From the NCBI RefSeq assembly GCF_000002595.2, contig NC_057019.1, positions 355,337 to 419,336 on the forward strand: a stretch of 64,000 bases of DNA, given 5' to 3'. The stretch is from Chlamydomonas reinhardtii. Taxonomy: Eukaryota; Chlorophyta; Chlorophyceae; Chlamydomonadales; Chlamydomonadaceae. The position numbers were made by a program, and so were the translations under genes. This document shows, one piece after another, positions 36,042 through 46,540 of the stretch (position 1 is its first letter; each line of letters starts with the position of its first letter). Under the pieces are notes generated by a model that saw only the letters and a list, made by a program, of their open reading frames with translations, had not been told where the DNA came from and searched no databases.

Positions 36042-37087
36042 GCGCTGGGCTGCCGCAACACACGCAGCGGCGCGCGCGCCTGGGGCAGTGCCCGCTGCTC
36101 AACAGGCATGCGGTTCTGTAGTTTGCAGGAGGAAGCTGCCAGGGCCGCACCTCGGCGCCCGCAGCTGTATCGCAGCAGGATGCAAACTGGATGAAAGAGA
36201 ATTGTATTGAAAGACGCATGGCGCTATTGAGAAAGATTGTCATGTGAGGCATGAGCGCATTCGCACATAAGCCTTTCGCAGCCCGGAGCAGGTGTACACT
36301 GGCGCATGACTGAGTTTTGACCTGTTGACATGATGCTCAACCAACCACTCGTCATCTGCATACAGTATTGGAGGGGCGTGCGCCGATGCGCGGCCCCTGT
36401 GTCTTAGTTTGCTTGTCAAGCGGGTTTCATCTGTGTTATCTGCAGCCGCAGTCGCGTGCCGTGGCCCCTGATGCAACGTGAAACATCGTTGGCGTTGGCG
36501 GGGAGGCAACCTGTCCGTGAGGGCATGCGTTGGCTGTCGCGCGAGTTGGAGGTTCAGCAATGGATTTCCGTGTGTGGCACGCACGGCAGACGGGTGTTTG
36601 GCATGGGTGTGTTTTGTGCCGTGAGCATGGCTATCAAGCAACTCCTCTTCCTGACTCCCTATTTATGGACTTTTGCCCATTTGCGCAGTCACTGCAGTTT
36701 GACTGGTGGGATTTTCAATCTGTGCCGGTGCCTGACACGAATTGACGTTTTGGACTTCCGCCAGGACCATGATGGGTGCTGCCATGTAATTTCCCATTCA
36801 CACCATGTCGAATAATTTCCAGGCGGCGTTCACGACCATCACATTGCATCACATTGCATGGAGTATGCTGTGTTTGCCAAGGATGCTACACATGAGGTGC
36901 CCATGTGCGGCTTCGTCCTACGTCCGCGGGGCCCCCTAGGCGCATGCACCATTTGGACCCGGTACTCACCTGGGGAGCGGCCCGGCCCCCGGGCAGGGGC
37001 GAACAGGTAGAGCAAGGCATGACAGGAGCTACCGCGGCAGTGCTGCACTGCGCCACTCTCTCAGCCTGATCGCCAACCCAGCAGACC

Positions 37088-37160
37088 CTGGCGTAGTGGC
37101 GTAGTGGCGTAGTGGCGTAGTGGCGTAGTGGCGTGTACCCTGGCGTAGTGGCGTGTACCG
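37088..37160. repeat. GTGGCGTA short tandem repeat
   Basis: At least five copies of a GGCGTAGT unit followed by two copies of GGCGTAGTGGCGTGTACC. Its end overlaps the 37142 copy of a direct repeat. Confidence 0.8.
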
Positions 37161-37589
37161 CCTGCGCCCCCACCCGCTAACTAGAGAGTGGCCGTACACA
37201 ATCAACTGACTGCAGGGCGTGGGTGCTCACTGGCCGCCAGCTTGCCACGGTGATATTGGCGTGCTTGAAAAAACGCAACACGCACAGGCGAACATGACGT
37301 TGTAGAGCCGAGGCCAGTAAGCTAGCACAAGCAAAAAGAAAAGCGTGAGCATGAGCAGCGACCGCAACTGCTACGTTACCTTTGACGAGATAACCCCGCG
37401 CCAAGCTGCGCCACTCCGGCGTCCTAAAGCTTGTGACTCTCAGCTGGTGTATACGGCTGTCAGAGGCTGGGCTGGCGTAGACTGGCCGCAGACTACCAAG
37501 CGAAGGCTGCGATGCGTTGTGACAACGCGAACCCCAAGAGACCCAGCCAGGCGTAGTGGCGTGCACCGCCTGCGCCCCCACCCGCTAAC
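37142..37589. repeat. 40-bp direct repeats flanking about 370 bp
   Basis: GGCGTAGTGGCGTG(T/C)ACC followed by GCCTGCGCCCCCACCCGCTAAC occurs at 37142-37181 and 37550-37589 with one visible difference. The repeats bracket a segment without a gene. Confidence 0.75.
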
Positions 37590-38163
37590 CCTTTCTTTCA
37601 AGCACGTCGATCACTGCGCTGCCGCAATCACCGCGCGTTGTCCCTGATGATTCATCCGCGTCACTGCGTGTGAGCTTCTCTCCGTACCCCCATGTATCCC
37701 CGACTCACACATCCCTCAACAACGTCCCGTTCTCGCCTTCTCCAATACACGCATGCAGTTCATCTTCACCAAGCAGCAACCCTAGTGGTGGCCGTGTCAC
37801 GATTTCAGTCAGACGTCGAGCCCAACTGACAGCAAGCGTCGGTGCCAACGAGTTTGCAGCCCTTTAGCCAACTGGGTACCCGACACCCGCCTGCCATCGA
37901 GCACATGTGCGACGAGTTGGGCTCGGCCAAGCACACCTGCGCTCCCATTCAAAGTACCGTAAGCTTAATGTGCTATAAGTACGTGTTGGTAGTGCAGTGC
38001 CTAGAGAAAAGAGCAAGGAGGCGCGAGCAGATGCCGGTAATCTGCTGCTGACGAGTAAAGACGGGCAGCTAGGTACCTTCATTTCCCATGCTCCTTCAAT
38101 GCCAATTATGTTCAAATTGCATTCAAACAGGCCATCGCTAGAGTGCTCGTTCGCAAATGTCAG

Positions 38164-38400
38164 GGCGACCCACAACCGTGCGCGCCCGGCCCGTACAGGT
38201 CGGTAGCCAGCCCGCACTCATTGGCCACTATATATGGACCCAGCTGCCACCACAGAACTCATAGTTCGGCACTTGATACATAGTGCTGAACGCAGTGAGC
38301 ATATAGGACCACAGCCAGCCCGACGGCTGTTGACTAGTCTACATCGGCGACCCACAACACCTTGGGTACACGCTTCGTAGCTTTCAAAGTCTACATATAA
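38164..38400 (+). promoter_or_regulatory. duplicated promoter-like unit upstream of member 2
   Basis: GGCGACCCACAAC occurs at 38164-38176, 53 bp before a TATATAT (38229-38235), and again at 38346-38358, 38 bp before a TATAA (38396-38400). The second TATA is 61 bp from the ATG at 38461, a good distance for a core promoter; the first may be a duplicate or alternative promoter. Confidence 0.5.
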
Positions 38401-38460
38401 GGACAGCCACCTTTTGGGCAGTCATCTGAGCCCACATAACAGTGCTTCAACTTGTTGACC

Positions 38461-40138
38461 ATGCGGTTGCATTTCGCGGCCCTCGCGGCCGTCCTGATTG
38501 CGGCGCACGCTGTCCACTCGGCAGGTGCGTTTAATACATTACACCAGGTTGATAGCGTCCCAGTGAGAGCAGCGAGCGCTTGACAAGTTGGGCGCTACCG
38601 GTAGTTGCCCGGCAACCGAGTGAAAGCGTCAAGTAACTCTTGGGCGCGGCGACTAACCTGCTATCCCTCTTGGCCACCAATTCTGCAGCTGCCTTTGATG
38701 TGCCGCTGTACGCGAACGATAAGGTAACCGCGGGCAAGGCGCGTCTGGATGCGCTCACCGACAACATCAAGTACTTGGCACCAGGCAGCGTTGTGAAGCT
38801 GGCTACGTCCCAGCCGGATCTCAGCATGGCGACGGGCTACGTGATTCCCTCGAACAAGGTACGCGCGACACAGCGGTTGTCGGGACCAAAGGGCCGCGGC
38901 TCTGGGTTGTCCAGCCCATGCTCCTAGCACTACGGCGCGCACATGGCCGCCGCCTGTGTTTGGGGGGGGGGGGGCGGTTGGAAGGGGTGCAGTTGTTGTT
39001 GGTGGCAGCAGCCAAACGCTGGATCCCCCAAGACTTTATAAAGTGCAGCCCAGCTTGTTTGGCGTTGATGGGACATCAGCGACGTCCAGCCCTTTCCAGC
39101 ACACTGCCCCCGCCAGACCCTTCCTCTTCTCCTTCGCTCCCCCTCCCCCTCACCTTTCCCCCCCTTCCACCCAACACTCTCCTCCACCAGGGCTCCTACT
39201 GGACGCAGGAGGGCCTGAGCCCCAGCTCCCCCAAGGTCGCCGCGCTCAAGGCCTTTGTGTCCGGCGGCGGCGCACTGCTGCTGCTCGACGGCAAGGTTGA
39301 CGGCGACAACAGCCACCTCCCTCTCCTCTCCGCACTCCTGGGCTACGACACCAAGTGCTCCGCCATGGACATTCCCGCCGACACCAACATGAACCTGCGC
39401 CTCACCACCGGCTATTTCGCCAAGCTGGACGGCAAGATCAAGGTCAAGCCACGCCAGGGCGTCTCCGCCATGATCTGCGGCACCGGCGGCCCCATCTACT
39501 CGGCCTACGTCCAGGGCCGCAAACAGATGTCGGTGGCCATATACTGGCCGCTGGGCAAGGGCACCGTGTACTGGATCGGCTCCGCCTTCTCCATCCCCCA
39601 CCTCAAGGGCTACCAGGAGGCTATGGGCGCGGCGCTGCTGACCGCCGCCGCCGGCCCCGCGCCCGAGCCCGCGCCCAAGCCGTCGCCTGCGCCCAAGCCG
39701 TCTCCTTCTCCCTCTCCTTCCCCATCGCCCAAGCCCTCCCCCTCTCCCTCCCCTTCTCCCTCCCCTTCTCCCTCCCCTTCCCCCTCCCCTTCTCCCTCTC
39801 CCTCTCCCTCGCCCTCTCCCTCTCCCAGCCCCTCTCCCTCTCCCTCTCCCTCTCCCAGCCCCTCTCCCTCTCCCTCTCCCAGCCCTTCGCCTCCTCCCCC
39901 CTCGCCTCCTCCCCCTTCGCCTCCCCCTCTCTCGCCTCCCCCTTCCCCTCGCCCTCCTTCTCCCCTGCCCAAGCCTTCCCCCTCTCCCAGCCCCTCTCCT
40001 TCTCCCTCGCCCTCGCCCTCTCCGTCTCCCTCTCCCAAGCCCTCTCCTAGCCCCTCTCCCAAGCCCGCAAAGAAGTCCCCGCCCCCGGCCGACGCGCCTC
40101 CTCCTGATTACCTGGCGCCGCCCCCTGGCACGCAGTAA
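38461..40138 (+). CDS. secreted matrix-type protein, family member 2: amidotransferase-like domain plus (Ser-Pro)n tail, about 393 aa
   Basis: Three exons: 38461-38524, 38689-38858, 39191-40138. Compared with member 1 it lacks the intron inside the N-terminal region and all introns downstream of GNK/SNKG, so most of the protein is one exon. A signal peptide ([21 protein letters not shown]) is followed by the shared domain: [80 protein letters not shown]. The tail is about 160 residues of Ser-Pro repeats with a short [12 protein letters not shown] segment and ends [26 protein letters not shown] poly(A) signal lies at 40615-40619. Sister gene of member 1 by sequence; likely a wall or matrix glycoprotein. 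Confidence 0.9.
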
Positions 40139-40789
40139 GCGGGTGGCCGTCTCGCGGCTCTGCAGCTGCAACGCTGCACTCCTCGAAGTGGACGACAAGG
40201 TGGAAGCCGCGAAGTGCACGTGGGTGGACAGAGCGTCGGATCACGGTCCGTAATTTGCACGGACGGCACAGCAGCCCTGCACATTTAGGTCTTCAGGCCG
40301 CCAGTATTCATGCTGTTGAGCAGCTGCGGAAGCTGCTCGTTCGTGGACGTCGTGTTGAGGCTGTGGCGGGCTGAAGCTAGAAAGTAGAGATTGTTACTTA
40401 ACTTGATATATAGCGCGCATTTGCCTAGAACTGACGGAATAGGTGCCCTGTATCAGATAAATGCACCCCCGTGCCAATCGGGGGACGGGTGCAGCACGCC
40501 AGCACGATTTGGATGATGCTTTGGAGCTATGCTTTTCTCATGCTGTGGGCACGGCATGTTGCTGCAACTCCTAGCGGGTGGAGGACGGTGATATATTCAT
40601 GCAGATATGCGTGGTGTAATTCACTAATTCCGGAACATGCATTGCCGTAACCGTGCCACATGGCTCCAAAGCCACCCCAATTTGGGAGCTGGGTACCATC
40701 ATGCTATGGGTGTCAGCCACTCAGCCTGTTAGGGGGTATCAGCGCGACACCTCAGCGCTGCCGTATTAGCAACGTCTTGTCATGGAGTA

Positions 40790-40814
40790 GTGTTGCGGAA
40801 CTAATGCGTACGTA
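40790..40814 (-). repeat. 25-bp match to the sequence at 5110-5134 (inverted)
   Basis: The minus strand reads ACGTACGCATTAGTTCCGCAACACT, split here as ACGTACGCATTAG and TTCCGCAACACT, identical to 5110-5134 on the plus strand. The right end of the 421-bp terminal repeats has a related ACGTACGCGTTGGCACCCGACA. Confidence 0.65.
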
Positions 40815-41822
40815 GACATCGTGCCCTTACGTGTGACAGTGGATTCCCCGAGGCGGGGCGTGAGGGACGCAGGGGCAAAGCCCCATGCATGGTGCATGCC
40901 GCACAGACGGTCGTGAGGATCAAGGGACGAGAGCAGCTTGGACCCGCCTGGTCCGTCAAGTAACACTTTCAGCACAATAGGAGTGGAGCGTCCTGGGGAG
41001 CCAGCCTTTCCCCATCCTTCTTCTTGCCCCCTGTCCGATTGGGCCACAAGCTGCCGCACATTCATTTGGGCGTGCACAAAGGAAGAAGGACATCAATTGT
41101 AACCGCATTCTTTAGTTTTAGCAGCGTGTCAATCCTGCCGCACCAGCTGTGAATCGAGCGATTAACATGGGGAGGGCGGCTTCATGTCTCGCCCGCTTGC
41201 GGCAGTTTCAACAATAGGTTTATGGCATTATTTCAGCAGCTTATGATGCATGTTTAAGCTCAGCTAGTTCCGGACTGGCGAAAAAGGGCAGACTCTAGCA
41301 TCAGCTCTAGCACTGGCGCCTTCCAAGAACACGAGCAAGCGTGCTGCCGAAGGTACAACAAAATCATTATTCTCAGTGAAAGTACTCAGGTACTTCGCGC
41401 ACTTCGAGACGCAAGGCGTGCGCTGGGGGAAGCTGCCATCAGCTCGGCCCTGCTGCTCGCGAGCTTGGCGGGCGGGTACTTAGGCTTCAGTGACAATGTT
41501 TCATATACACGCCTGGATCTTTACTGATGTATGTTACCATTGCCCCGAAAAGCTTACTCTACGAAATCGGGCCAAAGACCAATGGCGCCGCCCGCCGTCG
41601 TACCATTTCGACCCGGCGCGTTCTTGAAGGCTTTCCCAGCATCTACGAGTATAGTTCAACCCTTCCGATCGGTGAACATTGCTTTGCCATCGCTGGGTAA
41701 GACATTAGCGTCGTTTTCGTTTTTTAAACAGAATGCACTAGTCTGCCAGCGCTAGCAGTCGCTGCAAACGAAGCTAGCTGCGCTATGCGCGTTGGAACCA
41801 GTGTCGCCAAGTCCTAGTTCTC

Positions 41823-41827
41823 TATAA
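41823..41827 (+). promoter_or_regulatory. TATA-like box of member 3
   Basis: TATAA 52 bp before the ATG at 41879, similar in spacing to that of member 2. Inferred from position. Confidence 0.4.
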
Positions 41828-41878
41828 TTCTTGATCTGTTTTATTTTTCTTCCGGCGCTCCAGGTGTAAGTAGACATA

Positions 41879-44800
41879 ATGGCGAGGGCAAGCGCTGTGG
41901 CCCAAGCGGCCCTGGCGATCGTGATGGGCGCAATGCTGGTGTCTGCTAACAGTGAGTGGCCATGGGAGGGGCTGCAGCTCAGGGCTTGAGTCGATCTTTC
42001 TCGCTTGGGCATGGAGTTCTGCCGGGGCATATGCCCTACTTACACTCGCTGCAAACTGTACTTGGAGGGCTATGATTGATGGAGATGCCAGTTAAGGGGC
42101 AGCATAGGGGCTGGGGCATGGCGCTTCAGTTGGCGGGTTCGCTCCAAGGAGCGCCAACTTTGAATCTGGCACCCTGTGTACTCTCTCCTGTTCTTCTGTA
42201 ATGCGACGGCGATGTGGCACATATTTGTCTGGGGTGCTGGGTCAGGTTCGCCAAACTGTAATGCTTGAAATCCTGCCGCCGGTCTGCCTTCTTGCTCCTA
42301 CAGTCAACGTGTGCGTCTACAGCAACACTGATGTTGTGGAGAGCTTCGAGCGTGCGGGCCTTATCTACGAGACCGTGCGGTACCTGGTGCCCAGGTGAGG
42401 CGCTTGACATGGTAGAACGCCAATCGATGCTCTGGTACCGCCGTTTGCCAGTCCCTCGGCTTGCGCCGCGATTGTCGTGTGGTTCTCAAACAATGCTAGG
42501 GTTTTCTCCCCCAAGTCGGACGTGCAGCCGGCGGGTTCGTCAGGGTTCTTGAAACCCTTACAGCACGACCGGCAGACCGCCGCCGCCTTCTCCTTCAGGC
42601 GGTGACTGGGGACGTTGTCTGGCAAAAGTTATGATGGGGAGGACACCACCACGACAAAGCGCAACCTGCTTCGCTGCCTACCGCCTAGCCGCCAGAGCCC
42701 TCCGATCTCACGATGTTGAGCCCCCTGGATCCAACCCTATTTGCCCCCTCCCATCCATCGAGTGCCGTAATCTGTTGGAGCACGTCTGCACATTCGCACG
42801 TGCTTCATTGCCTATCCCCAGTCGCTAGAGCGCCCCCGAACAACGGCCCAGCCCAGCCACCTGCGCACCTGCGCAACAGGGACCTGCCACCAGGGCCCAG
42901 CAGCGCCCCTTCCCCCCCTCAAACCCTCCGCTGCCCTCCCGCCCCCCCTCCACCCGCTCTATTGCATTGGGTTCGATTTAGTTTGGGGTGGTATCCACAA
43001 CCCCCTCCCCATGTGCCCTCCCCCCTCCCCATATGCCCTCCCTGCCCCAACCAGCCACCCCTCCTACTCGAGCTCTCAGCCCGACTTCACTGGCCTGGGC
43101 GCCTTCGTCATCCCCGGCAACAAGGGCTCCTACTGGGCCACCGAGGGCCTGGCCGCCAACGCCGCCAAGCGGTCTGCGCTGGTCGACTTCGTGACCGGCG
43201 GCGGCGTGCTGGTGCTGGCGGATGGTGGATCCACTGGATCCAACCAGTTCGCTCCCATCCTGGATCTGTTCCTGGGCAAGCCCAGCGGCTGCGTGGTGGA
43301 TCCCATCACCCTGCCCTTCCTGGCCTACCGCCGCTACGCCGACGGCCGCCTGAACGACCTGCCCTCCCCCATCAAGGTGAGCTCAGTGCCGTGCAGGGGT
43401 TCATGTTGAAGCAGGAGTTCGACGGGTCACAAGCAGGGCTTTGGGACGGCCGGCTATCATTGCAGTCTTGGCGGGGAAGGTTCTTGTGTGGCCTGCAAGG
43501 CCGCACATTCCATGTGCGACCTACACGCAAATCGCAAACAACCAGACAGACCGTGTCAAGACCACCAGTCCCTGCTACACAGCAACTAAGCGGTGCCGCT
43601 GTGGTCGATGCGCCCTCGCTCCCTCCCTCCCTCCCCGCAGGTCAAGCCCGACCAGGGTGTCTCCACGCTGGTGTGCCCCGCCGCGCCCAACGCCAAGGCC
43701 GTGTACACGGGCTGGAACCCCGCCACCAAGCGCTCCGTGTCGGTGGCCACCACTTGGAGCTTCGGCAAGGGCGTCGTTGTGTGGATTGGCTCCGGCTACA
43801 CCCAGCCCAACCTGAAGGGCTACGCCGAGGTGCGTGTGCCTGGAGGCGCTTGGTGGGGCTGTGGGGTTGTGGGTGGGTGGCGAATTAAAAGGATGTGGGT
43901 GCCGTTGCGGCTGGATGAGGCATTGTGCTGAGAAGTGGTTGGGCCGTTGCCGGAGCGCCAGTCGCGGCATACTGGGAGGGAACCGCGAAGTCAAACGGCG
44001 TGTTCACGTCGTTTCCCCCATCCTTCCCGTGTCTGTTCCCTGCAGCTGGCCGCCGGTGTCATCTACGACACTGAGGAAGGCGTGTCCAGGTGGGTGACGG
44101 TGCATGCGCCTGTGCGTGGGTTTTGGGGGTGGGGTGGGGTGGGGGGTGGGATGCGTGCGTGTGTGGGGTGCACGGTGCGTTCAGATGAAGAGGTACGTGT
44201 GTGTGGCGTGTTGACGGGGTGGTCCAGGGGACGCCCGTGCAAGTCGCATCGCGCGAGGTGTGCGGCAGAGGAGGCAGCTGTGGGGCCTACGGCCTGTCGT
44301 TGGCGCTGGCAGACGTGCGGATTGCGTGCTGTCAAAGTCTGGAGTCGTGGGTGGGCCGCATGGGTTGCGCAACGGCGCCAAAGCAGTTGTGCGATGCTGC
44401 GTGTTAGAGGAGGCCTCAGCAAACGTACTCTGCTGTGGCCATATTGACTCGCCGCTGTTTTTTTGCCAATGTGTGCAGCCCCGCCCCGGTGCCCACGCCC
44501 TCTTCTTCCCCGTCGCCCAGCCCCTCTCCTTCGCCCAGCCCCTCTCCCTCCCCCAGCCCCTCTCCCTCCCCCAGCCCCTCTCCCTCTCCCAGCCCGTCTC
44601 CCTCCCCCAGCCCCTCTCCCTCCCCCAGCCCTTCTCCCTCCCCCAGCCCCTCTCCCTCCCCCAGCCCCTCTCCCTCCCCCAGCCCCTCTCCTTCTCCCAG
44701 CCCCTCTCCCTCCCCCAGCCCCTCTCCTTCTCCCTCCCCCTCTCCCACTCCCTCTCCCAGCCCTTCGCCTCCTCCCCCCTCACCTCCTCCCCCCTCGCCT

Positions 44801-45025
44801 CCTCCCCCGCCTCCTCCTCCCCCGTCGCCTCCCCCTCCCTCTCCCTCCCCGTCTCCTTCCCCGTCTCCCTCTCCTTCCCCTTCCCCTTCCCCTTCCCCTT
44901 CTCCCTCCCCCTCTCCCAAGCCTTCCCCCAAGCCTTCTCCCAAGAAGTCGCCCCCGCCTGCTTTCTCTCCCCCGGTGGACATGCCGCCCCCTGAGGACCT
45001 GGCCCCGCCTCCCCAGGCCCAGTAA
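41879..45025 (+). CDS. secreted matrix-type protein, family member 3: amidotransferase-like domain plus (Ser-Pro)n tail, about 415 aa
   Basis: Six exons: 41879-41951, 42304-42394, 43073-43376, 43641-43829, 44046-44089, 44479-45025; phases agree, with phase 1 after the signal peptide ([20 protein letters not shown]...). The shared domain shows [66 protein letters not shown] and PNLKGYAE. The acceptor of exon 3 (CTCGAG at 43072) is not the usual CAG and is the weakest join. A 44-nt exon ([14 protein letters not shown]) separates the domain from a tail of Ser-Pro repeats that includes a [11 protein letters not shown] block and ends [20 protein letters not shown]. Expected to be secreted and proline-hydroxylated; enzymatic function unknown. 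Confidence 0.85.
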
Positions 45026-46540
45026 ACGCGCGGCTGCGTTCACCCGGAGCGCCGCAATGAGCGCAGGCAGCCGCCGCCGCTGCTCCTTCGCCAACTCGGC
45101 AGCTGCGACCCGTGGCTGTGGAGGCGTGTCAGCGGTGGACGGGGGCCGGCTGCCACCGGTGTGTCTCGAGTTGCGTTGCATCTTGACGGACTATGACGCG
45201 GGCATGCGAGAGCGAAGCCCGAGGGTGCGGCGATCACTCTTGCAGTCGCCGCGACTCAGGACGCAGGTTTGCTCTCATGACGCTAGCTAGCTTCAAATCC
45301 GGATGCAGGTTGTTGCTCATGCGCTGTGGCCTCGTGATGCACGCATGATGGAGTCAGTGTGGGTTGGAAGACCTTCAAGGGTCCGTGAAGCGAGTGTGGT
45401 GGGTGGCGCTGCCGGTTTAACCGGAGTGTGCCTGTGTGCATGGATAAGAGAACCAAACGCTCCAGAGAGGCAAACTCGCAAACTATTCCTTGCTCCACCC
45501 AGACGGTGGGCTCGTGTTTGCAATTGTGATGGCTTGAGCAACACAGCATATATAGCGCGTGTCAAGTTGATCTCCCGTGTAGTACATGGGCCTTAGCATA
45601 ATGTCTCATGCGCACAGCGCCTGAAGCTTGAGTTGTTTGCATGTTAGCTGTCGGTGGCTTATCACCATGCGCGTAATGTATTCATGCCAGAATTTTAGGA
45701 GCGGCTTCCACTTGAGGCCCATTTGAGCTCCACTGCTGTAACTCGCAAGCCAGCAACTCCACGTGCTGCCAACTGCAAGTGTAGGGTTGCGCCCCCACCC
45801 CTTGCGGGGCTGCGACATCTGGAAAAGTCCCTTTGCATGCGCAGCTTGCGGCACGTGAAAGCACCTCTGGCAGCAACCGTGGCCGTGTCACTGCATGGGT
45901 ATGAGCTATGAAGGCCAGCGCAGGCTAAAAGGTGGAGGCGCTGGGGCACTTAACGGCACGCAAGCCTCATCGTGTTGAGAGGAAGTCGGTCTTCTGTAAT
46001 ATCGCGCCAGTCGGGGCTGCAGGAGGGGCCTCCCCAGAGCTAGGGGCCACTGCTCACCACACACCTCTGGTGTTCACAGTTGGCAATTGGCAGTTGGCAG
46101 TCCACAGCGCCCTGGCACAGTTACTAGCAGGGCCTGCTCTGGGGCCTGGTACTCTGAGTGATACCTGGGCAGCGGACGATCAGGGCAGATCAGGAGAAGT
46201 GGGCTATTATGCAATTCGCATTAGTGCCGGGTGCCCGGGGGGGGGGATGACTGAACGGCGGGCTTCGCCGCTTCGGGGGGAGGTTCGTACAGGTCGCGCC
46301 GATCCACAAGTTGTAGCACAGCTACTTACAATTTCTGTATAGCGCGTCTCAGCTCCTACTCAGTGTATATCCACAGTGCAATCCTGAATCATACATCGGT
46401 CTGGCGGCAGGGGCGCAACCCGCTTTCCGCTTCCAGGTTTTCAAACGTATACCTCTCGTTCATGTCTTACAACTAGTAACTACTCAGCGTAGGTACAATT
46501 TTATAGTAGTCGTAGATATACACGCGCGTTTGAGCCTCGA
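45026..46540. other. intergenic between members 3 and 4; no gene seen
   Basis: Expected to hold the member-3 3' UTR (first TGTAA at 45737-45741) and the member-4 promoter. The 200 bp before the member-4 start are AT-rich with TATAG near 46502. No repeat family recognised. Confidence 0.5.

Larger units (their letters stand above)
36042..38460. other. intergenic between members 1 and 2; repeats and promoter of member 2
   Basis: Contains a GTGGCGTA tandem (37088-37160), a 40-bp direct repeat (37142-37181 and 37550-37589) and a duplicated promoter-like unit next to member 2 (38164-38235 and 38346-38400). No gene seen. Confidence 0.55.
40139..41878. other. intergenic between members 2 and 3; no gene seen
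   Basis: Holds the member-2 3' UTR with TGTAA at 40615-40619 and, at 40790-40814 on the minus strand, the 25-mer shared with 5110-5134. A TATAA at 41823-41827 belongs to member 3. Confidence 0.55.

Noticed and set aside
38930-40219. 429-codon minus-strand open frame rich in Gly-Arg
   Set aside because: Exact antisense of member 2, whose frame has paralog support; Arg-Gly runs come from reading Ser-Pro codons backwards.
43072-43072. Treating the CTCGAG acceptor of member 3 exon 3 as an error and choosing a CAG nearby
   Set aside because: Nearby CAGs break the phase-2 join (AG|C serine) shared with member 1, so the unusual acceptor was kept, at lower confidence.
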